Shown here: positions 12,060 to 26,215 of the stretch, piece after piece
Layout of the letters: every line of letters starts with the position of its first letter
Numbering within the stretch: position 1 is the stretch's first letter
Source of the DNA: Microvelia longipes
Taxonomy: Eukaryota; Arthropoda; Insecta; Hemiptera; Veliidae
Direction: 5' to 3'
Length of the DNA stretch: 64,000 nt
Assembly: GCA_018340805.1 (NCBI GenBank)
Contig: JACMZG010001913.1
Span: 18,588,082-18,652,081, forward strand
The notes under the pieces: generated by a model
What the model was told of the DNA's origin: nothing
Database searches by the model: none
Seen by the model: only the letters and a program-made list of their open reading frames with translations
Made by a program: the position numbers and the translations under genes

Positions 12060-13540
12060 TCTTCAGTCTAGACGAGTGTTTGGTAGCAGGAAGTACCCCT
12101 TTACTAGAAAAACTAATCTGAGGGAATCCATTCAGCTATCACTCAGAGGGGAAACTATTCATCTTTCTTCATCAGTAAAATATTTAGGGTGAATTTTTAG
12201 ATAGAAGATTAACATGGAATGAACACCTGAATGCAAAATTAGACAAAGCCATGACTGCTTTTTGGATTTGTCGTAGAGCAATAGGTCCTAACTGGGGGTT
12301 GAAACCAAAAGTTACACTATGGATTTACACCGCCATGGTCAGACCAATAAATCTCATATGCTTGTGTTGTTGGTGGCCCAAGCTTTCTCTCGAGTCCCAA
12401 CAAAAGAAACTGCAAAAATTCAAGGAGTAGCTTGCAGAAGTATACTAGGTGCAATGAAGGGAGCGCCTACGTTAGCTTTAGGGTGATACTTAACATCCCT
12501 CCCTTAATTTGTACCTAAAACATGAGGCCATGTTTGCAGCCTACGACTTCACACCATAGGAATGTGGCAGTTGCTTAGCATCGCTATTGGTCATGTTTCC
12601 ATTTGGTCAGTGTTACTAATCTCTTAACATCAGCTGAAATGCCGCAAGATCTAACAGTTCCCCAATGGAACTTGAGCGAAATTGGTCTACTCTATCCCAT
12701 CTAGGACCGAGTGGGAAAATATAAAATTTGGATACCAAAAGAGATTGTGAATTGTGGTTCACTGATGGTTCAAGGATTATAGACAGATCTGGAGCAGGCA
12801 TTTTTTGTGATGACCCCAGGCATGAAATCGGCATTAGCCTAGGAGCTTATGCTACTGTTTTTCAAGCAGAAGTATATGCAATTTGGGATGCGCTCAGGTT
12901 CTCTTAAGTGAATCAAGGTAGATAAAAATGTTATCTTATATTACAGACAGTCAGCAGCGTTAAAAGCCCTCACCAACCCTAAGAATAACTCTAAACTGGT
13001 ACCGAATGTAAGGTCCACTCTTAATAAACTGCCAAGCAATCATTTACAGTCATTTGGGTACCATGGGTCATGCGGAATTGAAGGCAATGAAAGCGCTGAC
13101 CGTCTGGCCCGTTTCAGGATCAAGCCAAATCCCAATATGCCCAGAGCCTGTTTATTGGGCATTCAAAATGCTTAAAAGAACCCAACTGAAAACAGTCTTT
13201 GAGAAATGCCTTTGAAGAAGAATGGGCGAAGCTCACCTGGGTGAGACAATCAAAGCTTATGCTTTCTGGCCCTTCTCTCAGGAACGCACTAAGCTCATTT
13301 TATCACTAAGCAAAGGAGCTTGCACGACTTGACTGGAATTCTTACAGGACATTGCAGACTCAATAGACATCTGGCATCTAATGGGTCTAGTGAATAGCCC
13401 GTTATGTAGATTTGCAAAGAGAGGATGAAAACACCAGTCATCTCATTGGGTCGTGTCCTGCTTTGAACCAACAACGTTGGCTGGATTTCAACTTATTTAT
13501 TTTAAACCAGACCAGTTAAAAGAAATAGAAACTGGATAAG
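12060..13540 (+). pseudogene. Degenerate non-LTR retrotransposon: C-terminal reverse transcriptase plus RNase H
   Basis: Short stretches in shifting plus-strand frames give the end of a reverse transcriptase (KYLG, then LDRRLTWNEHLNAKLDKA-type residues near 12,180-12,250). They then give an RNase H domain with 'WFTDGS', SGAGIF, 'YATVFQAEVYAIWDAL' (about 12,740-12,900) and a following 'TDSQAALKAL' block (about 12,950). Aspartates and glutamate of the RNase H active site are visible, but stops and frameshifts occur every 50-150 bp. The arrangement fits RNase H-bearing clades of the I/R1/LOA group, which insert by target-primed reverse transcription. It is a dead copy related to 23,930-24,880. 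Confidence 0.8.
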
Positions 13541-13654
13541 TTATTACGATTTTGTCGTTCTACTTCGATTTAAGAAAATGGAAGAACCCAGTGACTCTCC
13601 TTTAAATTTATTTCCTTTATCTCACTATCTACAACATTATCTTAAATATTATGT

Positions 13655-14065
13655 ATTCATTCTTACAATATATATATATGTATGTATATAAGTGTGGTGT
13701 GTGTATGTTTTGATATGTGTATATATGGTATATTATATGTATATTATATATATATATGTGTGTATATGTGTTGTGTATGTAATGTATGTGTGTGTATGTG
13801 TGTGTGTATGTGTATGTATATTTATATATGTGTGATATGTATATTGTATGTATGTATATATATGTGTATGTGTGTGTGTGTATGTAATGTATGTATATAT
13901 GTGTGTATGTATGTATGTGTGGTGTGTATATGTATATATATATATATATATTTTATTCTATCTATCTTCTCCGGATTCAGGTACAATGGACCCACATACG
14001 AGGTCTAAGTACCTAGGAAATTATTTCCTCCGGAATGTAAAAAAAAAAAAAAAAAAAAAAACGAA
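13655..14065. repeat. Compound TA/TG microsatellite and poly-A run
   Basis: About 300 bp of TATATG, TGTGTATG and TATATA repeats (13,660-13,950), then a short unique stretch and about 20 consecutive A at 14,040. The reading frames across it (Tyr/Ile/Cys/Val-rich) are repeat artefacts. Confidence 0.92.
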
Positions 14066-14759
14066 GTACCGATATCAGAGGACACAGGGATATATCAGCA
14101 CGCACAGAGTGTGCTGGTTACCTCTTATATCAGTAATCAGTACTTCCTCCAAAAGAAACTCCAATTTACCTTTCTTTAATAATTTTACTCTTTCTTAAAC
14201 TAAAGAATCATAATTCTTGACTAAAATCATCATAAAATTAGAATCTATATTTGTTTTTGAATTTTCTGGTTGCACTTTAATTGTATGAATAATTTATCAG
14301 TTGTTCATTTTTGATACTTTATATTCTATATATTTTTTCTTTATATTTCGTTTTTTTTCGAATTTATCTATTCATGTTGTGTATTTTATGTACTTTTAAA
14401 AAAAATGTTTTATTATTCAAATAATATAAAATGAAGTCTACATAAACTAAGTCAGAGGAAATAGGTATTATAGAGGGTTGAAGTTTTAATATTCCGCCCT
14501 TGATTATCCGTTTTCCGAAAGACCAGACAAGAGAGCGATTTGTTAGAACACAATATTAATCAAATAAAAAATTAAAAAATTAGAAGTATCCCAACTCATA
14601 TCATTAGGAGCATGAACTATAGTTGTCAAATTGATTCTCAGAACGCGCTAGTTTACACACTCAATGTTAAAATTGCTACGCGGCCTTGGACCTTAGACCC
14701 AACATCGTTGTTCTTTGTATATTTGTTGCTTTCTTACTATTAGATGTATATATAAATAA
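14066..14759. other. Spacer between microsatellites
   Basis: AT-rich, no gene or element recognised. Confidence 0.4.
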
Positions 14760-14940
<181 letters not shown>

Positions 14941-15315
14941 ACCAAAAAAACACATGCGTAAGTTCCCAGCTACGACTACGCAGCTAAAGGTAGTGCGGGT
15001 ACCAATCATCTTGTATAGAGTGTAGACATGCACTATAATAATATTCAGCCTATTTAATAAGCTTATTATGCATTTCTGTGTGTGCTACGTAATGGCCAAG
15101 TCACAAAGTGAAACTGCTAAGATCTCATATATTTAGCATTATTGGTAACCTACGACGGATTATTCAATTATCTCACAATTTTTTAAGCTAGACTTGGCTC
15201 TTTACACACGCATCAGTTTTTGTGGGTCTTTCATTCCTTTTTGTAAGCTTGAACATTATTCCGTACAAAATAAACCAAGAAATATTATTAAATAAAAATT
15301 ATTTTTATTTTCAGT
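14941..15315. other. Spacer
   Basis: No gene or repeat family recognised. Confidence 0.4.
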
Positions 15316-15445
15316 TCATCAAATGGGATTAGTCCTGGATGTTTAACCACGCCCCCAATTTCAAATTAGGCCAACCTTATTGGTCCCTCAACACTATTTT
15401 CCCACGGTGTCAGCTGATTTTAGCCGCGTGTCGAACTATAAATGC
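15316..15445. mobile_element. MITE-C, partial copy
   Basis: Carries the MITE-C core GGATTAGTCCTGGATG, TTAACCACGCCC and CAATTTCA. The right arm reads CCTCAACACTATTTTCCCAC, GGTGTCAGCTGATTTTAGCC, ending TCGAACTATA. The left arm is missing. See 36,505-36,670 and 40,333-40,497 for complete copies. Confidence 0.75.
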
Positions 15446-16092
15446 TTTAAAACTTTTTTGTAAACATTCCTTAAACATAAATATAATTTTTTTAGTGCCA
15501 ACTTGACAATATAAGAAAAAAAAGTAAAACAAAAAAAAAGAGATAAAGGGAATGATAAATGAACCCTGCGGTACCAGACTATCTTATTATTTTTTGCATT
15601 TTTATAATTTTTATTCTTTTATACGCGAAATTTTCTTTTAAAAAATCTTGATTATTATAAGATTTTTTACACTTTCTTCTTTAAGCAAAAAAGTACTGAT
15701 TTATGGTACAGTAAAATTATTTCTCCAATTCTTCTTTTTTTTATTCCTGTCAAGGGAGTATTTCTTTATTTTTTAAAAATACAAAGCTGAATTAAACTCT
15801 ACTTTAAAAGATATATATTATATTTGAATTAATAAGGAATGGAGTGAGTTTTAAAATTTATTTCTATTTTATTTATGAAATGGACGATATGAGAGTTATA
15901 GAGTAAAGTTTTTATTTATAAAGGAGATAGAATCTAAACATAGGAACATTTTTCTTTTTAAAATCGCAATTACAAGGCTATTTATAATTAGATTTAAAAA
16001 AATTATAAAAGTTATATCTTAATATAAGATTTCTTTTAATTAATGTAGCTTATCAAATGAATTCCTCTAACAAAGCGTTTATCAACAGCACC
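15446..16092. other. AT-rich spacer
   Basis: No gene seen. Confidence 0.4.
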
Positions 16093-16254
16093 AAGATTAT
16101 ATGTTTACAATGTTACAAAATAAGTATAAGTCTACTCTAAGTCAAGATTATATGTTTACAATGTTACAAAATAAGTATAAGTCTACTCTAAGTCAAGATT
16201 ATATGTTTACAATGTTACAAAATAAGTATAAGTCTACTCTAAGTCAAGATTATA
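16093..16254. repeat. 51-bp tandem repeat, three identical units
   Basis: Three perfect copies of AAGATTATATGTTTACAATG-TTACAAAATAAGTATAAGTC-TACTCTAAGTC. The length is a multiple of three, so a repetitive open frame arises by chance. Perfect identity points to very recent expansion or an assembly duplication. Confidence 0.95.
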
Positions 16255-16430
16255 GCTGGCTTTTAAAAAAAAAACATCAAAAAAATTCCTGATTCAAAAA
16301 TTTAATTCTTATTTTTACTGATTTTTTTTTTTTAAATTTTGCACTTTCAGGCAACCATGTTAATAACGTCACACAAACCTGGTTTTCTAAAGGGTTTGTG
16401 TCGTCTCAAAGATAAAAATATTATCCATTC

Positions 16431-16631
<201 letters not shown>

Positions 16632-16721
16632 CTGCGATATAGCCGTCTGCTGCCATCTACCCAACACTCTGATGTTCTATAAAATTTTCGAAAACATTTG
16701 AAGTATGCACGATTGCATCTG

Positions 16722-16885
16722 ACTGTGAGGAAAAATAATGCGAGGAAGCCAATGAGGTTAGTCCTAGGTGTTAAACCACACCTACAATTTCATATCAGGC
16801 TAACATCATTGGTTCCTCAACACTATTTTTCCTAAGCTGTCAACTGATTATAACCATATGTTATACTATAATAACATTATAAAAT
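16722..16885. mobile_element. MITE-C, near-complete diverged copy
   Basis: The left arm 'GCCAATGAGGTTAGTCCTAG' and core TGTTAAACCACACCTACAATTTCA are followed by a right arm CCTCAACACTATTTTTCCTA, AGCTGTCAACTGATTATAAC, ending TATACTATA. Confidence 0.8.
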
Positions 16886-19480
16886 AAGGTTTTCGATTAT
16901 TAACAACCTATTTACATAACCATTCTAATTATTCAAGATTAACAGTAAGAAAATTTTATGTCGAATAACTTAAAGTTTATTTATTCGTAACAAAAGTTTG
17001 TCAATTGTTAATTAAAATTTATTGAAGTTATCGAGCAAAATTAAAATTAAAAAAGAATAAAAATGAGTTATCTTAAGTATATGTCGGGTTGGGGTAGCCT
17101 TGCAGGTTTTCACACACACAGCTCGAACACAAGGCTTTAATAGTAGTTTTCACTCACACACACACACACAGCCTTGTAACGACAAGTGTGCATTGGTTGT
17201 AGCAAGGCAATCTCAGATATTTTCTTTCCATTTCTGTTATTACAATCTCTCTCCTATAACTTATTTTTTAAACTCCTTTATAAAACTCGGATGATTTATT
17301 AAAATGTTTACTACGGAATTCAAAGTTTTGCTTTAAGATATAACGGTTCTAGCAGTAGTGTAGTAAGTCGATGTTTTCTTGAAAGAACTAAAGGAAATTA
17401 GCTCTTGATTTTTATTTTAAATTGAAAATAATGTTCTGCAAGTCTTCAAAATGAAATACAATAAAGCTTTTTTACTAATCTAGTTTATGAATGTGTTCAA
17501 GATGTTAGCAATTTATAAGGTGATTCTATTCGATATAAACAAACCAAACGCATTCGGAGGTTATAAGTTTACTTATTTATGAATGAAGTGTGACGTCATT
17601 GCAGGAATCTGTATAGGCTGTCAACATTGAAAATTTACAGTTTATTCCTGCAGTAAATTGTTGTGCGATTCCGGGGTATAACCTAACATGTCAATGGATT
17701 CACCTTATAAATTCTTGCCACGTGATAGGTTAAATTTATAAGTAGAAATTATAAAAATCAGACATTTCTTTAAATAGTGTTGAAGTATCGGGTACAAGGT
17801 ACTTGATACTTGGTACTTGAAATTTGGAATCGCTTCGCTCGTCCTTTGAATGTAAGGGTGACTAACACCTTCAAGTCGTTGACCAACACTCATACTAAAA
17901 AGTTAACTCAACGTTTTGGGTGTCACTACTTTGGTCTCGCTAAACTCGATCTCAGAATCGTCACTTTCTTATCTTCTTTATCAACTGTAATTATTATTGG
18001 TAGCTTTGATTTAATAAAACATATTTGCAAATTTCCAAAGGAAATATAAGGTAATGAGGTAATAGTCATACAGTGGGAGAGGGAGGAGGTTTCTTTTTTA
18101 AAGTGATTCAAGTTTAAATAATGAGTGGAACATTTCAGATGTACCAATATTGAATCCTTAAAAATTAATATAAAACAAGGTCCCTAGTTTAGAAACAGAA
18201 GAAGATATTAATCAGGTAATTCATCATTTTCCATTGAAACTGAGACTTAATTTTAAATTATGATTTGCAAATGTTTTAAGTAAAATGGCTTGCAAAGCAA
18301 TCCTAAATAATAACTACAGCCCCTCCCGGTTTTTTATTCACACATAAAGCTTTTGACTTAAAAAGTCCTTATTGGTTCTAGAGAGAAAATAACATGAGTG
18401 GTTCTCAGTCATAAGAGATGAATACATAGATGTGTGTAAGTGGAACTTCATCTTCTTCTTTTAAAGAAAAAGAATCCCTGCCAGACATCCCTATAGTCTT
18501 TCGAAAAAGTCTCTGTCGAGTTTAAATTTAAAATTATTATTTTGGTTACTATCACCCAAATATGGTAATTACCAAATTACCATTTGTAACAACATTAAAT
18601 ATTTATTTTTTTGGACTACTTGGATCTTAGAGGTGGGTGGAACGCGAACTTAAAATGCTATCCCACGTCTCCCGCACGTCATTTTTAAGATAGAGAATAA
18701 GATAAAGAAAAAGATCATTTTTTTTTAAATTTAAAAATATTTAAATGCTTAAGAGTACCTAGTTTTTTTTTTTAATAAAGTGCGTACGCGCAAGTTAAAA
18801 TCAAAATTTTGATTTTGCACTTTAAATTAAAAAAATTGATTATCACGCCCTCTTTACAATATGACTCAGAACTCAAAAACAAAATTTCAACAAAAGTATT
18901 ACCATATTCCGGTGAATTTTTGTACCGTCTCTTGTTCGACATGAGGTTAGTGAAAATTCCCAACAAAATCTATAATATGGTCAAAGAATAGCTTAGCGAA
19001 AAATTACCTTAGTATCGAATATTTTAAATTTCAACGCAGTTTCCAAAGAAAGGCAATAGTTACTACGATTTTTTTAATAACTTTCCTTTATTTTACAAAG
19101 TACATATTACATACTTAAATATGGCATAAAGAATGAGTGCCACACTAGAACATTGCAAAATCCTGTGCTGTGTAGCGCTTACAAAAAAGTGGCAATTGCA
19201 CTTATTTGTACAAGTTAAGTGTACTTATTTGTAAGTTGACAATTGTATTATTTTATCCTACTAAAATAATTACTAAACGTGGTAACAAAATTTCCATGTT
19301 TGGGTCATAGTTACCGAAATAATACTGGCAATTTGAATAATTTAAACTCGAAAGAGTCAGATTGCTAGCCGTAGAGACCATTTACATCAAAAGTCTAAAA
19401 CTGACAGTCAGCCAATCGATTCAGATTGACTTCCTGGAACCAAACATATATGTACGAAAAAATGTATATGAGTGCATACA
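16886..19480. other. Intergenic, one R1-like fragment and a short CA run
   Basis: A (CA)n run at about 17,155-17,170. An R1-like reverse fragment near 17,785-17,960 contains GTATCGGGTACAAGGTACTT, 'GCTTCGCTCGTCC' and GTGACTAACACC. Otherwise AT-rich DNA without a credible gene. The 60-80-codon frames present overlap each other on opposite strands and show no domain. Confidence 0.45.
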
Positions 19481-21498
<2,018 letters not shown>

Positions 21499-21499
21499 A

Positions 21500-21790
21500 C
21501 TGAGTCCGATAGCTCAGTGGTAGAGAGCCTTTCGACCTGAAGGTTAAGAGTTCAAATCCAGCCGGGGGAGGACCTTAATGTTAGGTTAACCCTTGTACTG
21601 TACACTCGGGATGTTTTGAATTCAGGGCCGGCCAACCCAGGTAGAGTTTACGTGATTTCCTTGGCTGCTAATACGCAAATGCGGGGATGGTTCTTGTTTC
21701 GTTTGAGACAAGTCTGGATCCTCGTTTCCTTTGTCTCCAGCTTATGAAAAGTTAGGTTTCTGCAGGCAGATGGAGATGAAGGTCAGAAAG
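21500..21790 (+). mobile_element. tRNA-derived SINE (family A)
   Basis: The head 'GTCCGATAGCTCAGTGGTAG' with AGAGCC (A-box-like) and 'GAGTTCAAATCCAG' (B-box) at 21,507-21,570 is a degenerate tRNA. The acceptor arms pair only over GTCC/GGAC and the anticodon stem is imperfect, so it is not a functional tRNA gene. The body that follows (TTTCCTTGGCTGCTAATACG, CAAATGCGGGGATGGTTC) has the look of a conserved SINE central domain. RNA polymerase III would transcribe the head. The 3' end is unclear. Confidence 0.7.
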
Positions 21791-22365
21791 ATAAACTTAG
21801 CCTCCGCATATCCGAAAACTTAGTCAGTGAAAGTGAAGCCACGAATAACGTAAGTGACTAGGAACGGAGTGCTCGGTTCTTGAAAACAGACGTCTCCTTG
21901 AAGCACTGTGGAGCTGTGACTTTCAGGTCAGGGCTATGGAATGAATTCGCGCACAATGGCGTCGGGGTTGCTAGAGTTCTCTTTTTGTTGGCGCTGGACT
22001 AGCCAGAGTCTGGTGACTCTTGAGGACCTGATGGGATTGGTGAGACTGGTTAAACGAAGACTGGTTAAAGTGAGACTAATGTGATCAGAGAAGCTAGTAA
22101 AACTAGATGAACCAATCACACTGTGAACAAGGAGTCGGCGCTAGCCAGAGTCTAGCTGGTCTAGATGAACTAGGCACACTATGAACCAATCGCGGACACA
22201 AGCCAGAGCGGTGAGTTTGGATAGAGTCTGGGGCTAGATAAACTGGGTACGCTGTGGACTAGTCGCATGTGCCGCCATGTACGGAAAGTGTGCTTTCTAG
22301 ATTGTTAGGTGTGTACAAACTCTGGGGTGGATTAGTTAAGTGAGATTTGAGCTAGGGGAAACGCT
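21791..22365. other. Moderately GC-rich spacer with short direct repeats
   Basis: Contains repeated motifs such as GCCAGAGTC, GACTGGTTAAA, AGATGAACT and CTATGAACCAATC in direct order (about 21,990-22,260). This suggests a decayed local duplication. No gene seen. Confidence 0.4.
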
Positions 22366-22385
22366 AATCTGACACTATGGGTTTA
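22366..22385. repeat. Target-site duplication, left copy
   Basis: AATCTGACACTATGGGTTTA, identical to 22,641-22,660. It brackets the SINE-B insertion. Confidence 0.95.
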
Positions 22386-22640
22386 ATAATAATATTAATG
22401 TTGATGCCCGTTTAGAGCCTTGCGGCTCATCAGGGACAACCCCTGCGGGAACAACCTCAGGTGGTAATAGCAACCGTTACGCTCGAAGTGTATTCTAAAG
22501 TAGACGATAATTTATCTAAACAATAATCTTCTGTAAACTGAGAGCGTAACCTGGGATGCGAACCCCAGACCTCCGTGGGTTTCAAAGGTCTATGTAAAAA
22601 ATAACGCCTTAACGACATCGGCCACGGAGGTAGCTCTGAC
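22386..22640 (-). mobile_element. tRNA-Ser/Leu-type SINE (family B), reverse copy with intact target duplication
   Basis: Read on the minus strand, the head is 'CTACCTCCGTGGCCGATGTC' then GTTAAGGCG, as in tRNA-Ser/Leu genes, with B-box 'GGGGTTCGCATCCC'. After a short body (AGGTTGTTCCCGCAGGGG, AAGGCTCTAAACGGGCAT) it ends in a (ATT)n-like tail, here TAATAATAATATTAAT at 22,384-22,400. Flanked by a perfect 20-bp target duplication. Second copy at 25,022-25,266. Confidence 0.88.
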
Positions 22641-22660
22641 AATCTGACACTATGGGTTTA
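22641..22660. repeat. Target-site duplication, right copy
   Basis: AATCTGACACTATGGGTTTA, identical to 22,366-22,385. Confidence 0.95.
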
Positions 22661-23719
22661 AGCGTGAAAAAAGAAAAGATATTACTTTTTACTATTTGCT
22701 TATAACATTATAACCTTCTCAATTAGCAATTAATTGACCAGTTATGCCTTTACCATGTTCACAAGAAAAGAGAGAAACACTAATTCTTCGTTCACATACT
22801 TCTACGGAGACACCAACCTTTTTTTTATGTCCTGTTAGCATTAAAAAGTGGAAATTTATAGAAAAATTATGTGTTACATTTTTTCATGTTACAACGCATC
22901 CCCCTGCTATTGTAGGAAAAAGAGAAGCAACTCTAAGTTATGAGAGTTTTATAGGAATAATCTAAATTTTGTGAGTAATGCTACGTCAGAATTGTTTCAC
23001 AGTATAGTGGCCCTTCTACTTCTGGTTTTCTTGGCTCGTTCTTATTCGTTTTAGCATTCTCCTAGGTTAGCTCTGCAGTACTTGGTTTCTTTATATTAAG
23101 CAAAGTCTATACGCTACAAGAGTTTTCCATTTACTCCTTTTTATACATTTCAGGGCAACGGACTAGAGGGGAAGTGGAGGGGGAAACCAGAAACACCACA
23201 CTTCAAATTTCATTCTTCCAACCTCTTGATCCTTATATTGCTTCTAACTTTTTTTTTAATTCTGTGAAGGATAATATAAAAAGAAATATTTTTTAATTGT
23301 AAATCGAGCGAATTTTTTTCACTCGTAAGCTATTTTGTAATGTCTTGTTCCTCTTTCTTTATCCTAAAAATTTACGAAGCACTAGATACTACAAACTATC
23401 TAATAAAGTATAGTTAACAAACGGACGATAATCCGCTATATAGAGAATGAAAAAAAAATTAAATAAATCACTTTTTCAAAGTACTGGAGTCTTGAATAAT
23501 TTATGACTACAATTCGCTATTATTCAGAACGTTTAAAAGGGCGTAGTCGCTGACTTAGAATCATACATTCATTTGCGCTTCTTTGTCCTTGAACATTCTG
23601 GTTGAAACCACTTTCGGACCCAATTAATATTATGAGGTTGGACTCCTTTCATGAGCAAAAGCTAAGTTCATGTACAGGTTAGACTATATACCACACCGCT
23701 AAGTCGATTTCCCTTATAA
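22661..23719. other. Intergenic, nothing firm
   Basis: A 73-codon frame (22,744-22,965) has no recognisable domain, splice context or repeat origin. I do not count it as a gene. The rest is AT-rich. Confidence 0.35.
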
Positions 23720-23830
23720 AGACCATCCTCCATGGAGGGAGGATGTGCCATCCTCCATGGAGGGAGGATGTGCCATCCTCCATGGAGGGAGGATGTGCCA
23801 TCCTCCCACATGGGAGGATGGCATGTGGAA
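23720..23830. repeat. Palindromic 25-bp minisatellite, three units plus a variant
   Basis: Three units of CCATCCTCCATGGAGGGAGG followed by ATGTG, then CCATCCTCCCACATGGGAGG and ATGG. Each unit contains an inverted repeat (CCTCCATGGAGG), so one strand of the array could fold into successive hairpins. Confidence 0.9.
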
Positions 23831-23929
23831 GGGGGATTATGCAGAAGCAGTCCCCTTTAAACAATTTTAAAGGAGGCCTAACACATGCACACATTTATTA
23901 TTATTATTATTAAAGATTGGGGTTGGAGT

Positions 23930-24880
23930 CGAGGATAGACCCCATTTGCACTGCGACTGGAAGTCTATTGTACAATCCCCTCAATTGGTCCAGGTCAGAA
24001 TAATCCTTTTCCCCGGACTAGGTCTAGGATCTTTTTGACCAGCGATTCATTGGTAGAGTCAAACTTAGTGAGAATGCTGCTACCAAAGTTGGTGAACCTT
24101 TGAAAGGCTAGGGCTTCACATCTCAGAAGTACGTGAGATGCAGTTTCGGTTTCCGATTCACAAAGCCTACACACTGGGTTATCTTTAAAGATACCAATGG
24201 TATGGAGATGTTTTCGGAGGCGACAGTGACCAGTCAGTAGTCCAGTTACTGTTCTAAGGTCCCTTCTGCTGAGACTGAGGAGGTCCTCAGTTACTTTGAG
24301 ACTGGGTCCTTTTAACATAAGTTTGCTGTGCCTCATGCCAGAGGATTTGTTCCAGTGGTGCAGGTGATTGGTTAAGAGCCAATCTTTAATTACACCTTTA
24401 GCTATAGCTTTCGGTATGGCTACTATGGGTTCAGGGCCCACAGAGTGGTCTCAGACCCCTTTTTTGCAAGGATGTCTGCTGCTCATTACTTCAATTCCCT
24501 ATGCCAGGCACCCATCTGATTGCTACATCGTTGTTGAGTGAACAGGTCAGAAGGTTTTGTAAGCACTCCAGACAAGCTTGGAGTTGACTTTGTATGAACC
24601 AAGAGCTTTAATGGCAGCTTGGCTGTCAGTAAAAATATTTATAGAAGCTGATTAGGATTCTTTTTAATATTCTCTATTAGACAGGCATTAATAGCAAATA
24701 TTTCTGCCTGAAACACTGTGGCATACTTTCCTAAAGGAAATGAGGTTTTGATATTTGCATGAGCCTCATATATGCCACTCCCAGAGCCACAGTCCATCTT
24801 AGATCCATCTGTATACCATACAGTGTCATCAGAGGATTGAGGTGGTTCCCATTGAAACTATCACAACTGAGTGTGAGGGT
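23930..24880 (-). pseudogene. Non-LTR retrotransposon, C-terminal part with RNase H
   Basis: The longest frame (minus, 23,995-24,441, 148 codons) contains 'SRRDLRTVTGLLTGHCRL' and a CCHC-like block 'CRLCESETETASHVLLRC' (C-x2-C-x8-H-x4-C), typical of the region after RNase H in I/R1/LOA-type elements. Upstream, at higher coordinates, broken frames give RNase H pieces 'TDGSKMDCGSG' and 'YATVFQAEIFAINAC' (about 24,690-24,810). A (TAA)n tail, seen as TTATTATTATTATTATTA at 23,897-23,914, lies just beyond the 3' end. It is 5'-truncated and inactive. Same family as 3772-4145 and related to 12,060-13,540. Confidence 0.85.
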
Positions 24881-25021
24881 TTTTCATAGGAGTAGAGGGT
24901 GGTTTTCCAAGTGAGTATGGACCTACTATACTCACTACTACTCATGTGTATTCAGATTAAATACACATTTAATCTGTGCTCATGCTCAAGTGTATCTTTA
25001 CTTTATTTTAGTCGAATTATA

Positions 25022-25266
25022 TCTGCCTCCGTGGCCGTGATCGTATAAGCTCAATTTCACTCGATTTCAACACCGGATGTCCGAGGTTCGCTGCCCGGGC
25101 CATACTCTAAGATTAAATTAATAGTATTTGTATTAAAAAAAATTCGCCAACTTTAATTAATTCTTAGAGGATAGTAGATGCTACTCACCTGAGGTCGTTC
25201 CCGCAGGGGGAATACCCAGATGGTCCGAAAGGCCCTAAAACGGGCATTATTATTATTATTAGTGGG
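25022..25266 (+). mobile_element. tRNA-Ser/Leu-type SINE (family B), forward copy
   Basis: Head 'TGCCTCCGTGGCCGTGATCG' with TATAAGC, B-box-like GAGGTTCGCTGCCCGGG, body AGGTCGTTCCCGCAGGGGG and GGCCCTAAAACGGGCATT, tail (ATT)5. Flanked by a 9-bp direct repeat ATTATATCT at 25,016-25,024 and 25,267-25,275, the likely target duplication. Confidence 0.85.
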
Positions 25267-25275
25267 ATTATATCT

Positions 25276-25454
25276 TCGGACGTCCCACCATTTATAAGCC
25301 ACCGCAAAAATAAAAAGTAACTGAATTAAAGGACTTAGCTAAAAATGGGCGCTTGGTATTTTAGGGATATCTCATTAATATTTGTTGTTAAGGACCATTA
25401 TTTTGGATGATCAAAGTACTTAGGAGTTAACATCCTTACAAGCATTAAAATTCG
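25276..25454. other. Spacer
   Basis: No feature seen. Confidence 0.4.
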
Positions 25455-25600
25455 ACATAAACTTCATTAGGAATTTATTAAAATTACATTTAAAATTCAA
25501 AAGTACATTAGGAATTTATTAAAATTACTTTTAAAATTTAAAAGTACATTAGGAATTTATTAAAATTACATTTAAAATTCAAAAATACATTAGGAATTTA
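25455..25600. repeat. Minisatellite, about 42-bp unit, 3.5 copies
   Basis: The unit 'ACATTAGGAATTTATTAAAA' followed by TTACATTTAAAATTCAAAAGT recurs at about 25,461, 25,503, 25,546 and 25,589. Confidence 0.85.
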
Positions 25601-25769
25601 GCTAGCCAATACTAAACATTCTTTCAATTTAAGCAAATGTATTAGGTTTCAAAATTTCCTGCTGATTTCAAAATATGTTTATTGTTAAAACTTAAGGAAG
25701 AATTTATCCTAATAACTTTTAAAATGCAATAAATAAATTTTCTTGTCAGCCTATGAATAATACATTTTT

Positions 25770-26215
25770 ACTTTTCCTTATTTAAACCGTAGGTGTATTA
25801 GCAAAGTATTGTGTTTGCAAATAATCCGAAACCAAGATTTCACTTAAATAATCCGTTTCAGGTATTTATTCAAGACCTCCTCAGTGGTTTTCCCATACTT
25901 GTCTGTCTGTATGTGTGTGTGTCTGTTATCATCGTAGCTCCCAGAGTATTTAATCTAGACTCCTCAGTGGTTTTCCCATACTTGTCTGTCTGTATGTATG
26001 TGTGTCTGTTATCATCGTAGCTCCCAGAGTATTTAACCTAGACCTCCTCAGTGGTTTTCACATAGTTGTCTGTCTGTATGTGTGTGTGTCTGTTATCATC
26101 GTAGCTCCCAGAGTATTTAATCTAGACCTCCTCAGTGGTTTTCCCATACTTGTCTGTCTGTATGTATGTGTGTCTGTTATCATCGTAGCTCCATTCAGGA
26201 GATAAAAATGAAATA
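25770..26215 (+). repeat. R1 repeat, partial copy with four-fold tandem expansion
   Basis: R1 start (TTACTTTTCCTTATTTAAAC, CGTAGGTGTATTAG). Then four tandem units of about 85 bp: CCTCCTCAGTGGTTTTCCCA, TACTTGTCTGTCTGTATGTG, TGTGTCTGTTATCATCGTAG, CTCCCAGAGTATTTAATCTA. This is the same R1 segment that is expanded independently at 520-870. The frames here are repeat artefacts. Confidence 0.85.

Noticed and set aside
18772..18991. Overlapping frames of about 60 codons on both strands
   Set aside because: Chance frames in AT-rich DNA. Neither shows a domain or supporting signal.
21507..21577. A functional tRNA gene
   Set aside because: A- and B-box-like sequences are present, but the acceptor stem pairs only four bases and the anticodon stem is irregular. 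A SINE body follows directly.
22744..22965. 73-codon plus-strand frame with high-complexity sequence
   Set aside because: No recognisable domain, no splice or promoter context, and no overlap with a known element. Too short to accept.
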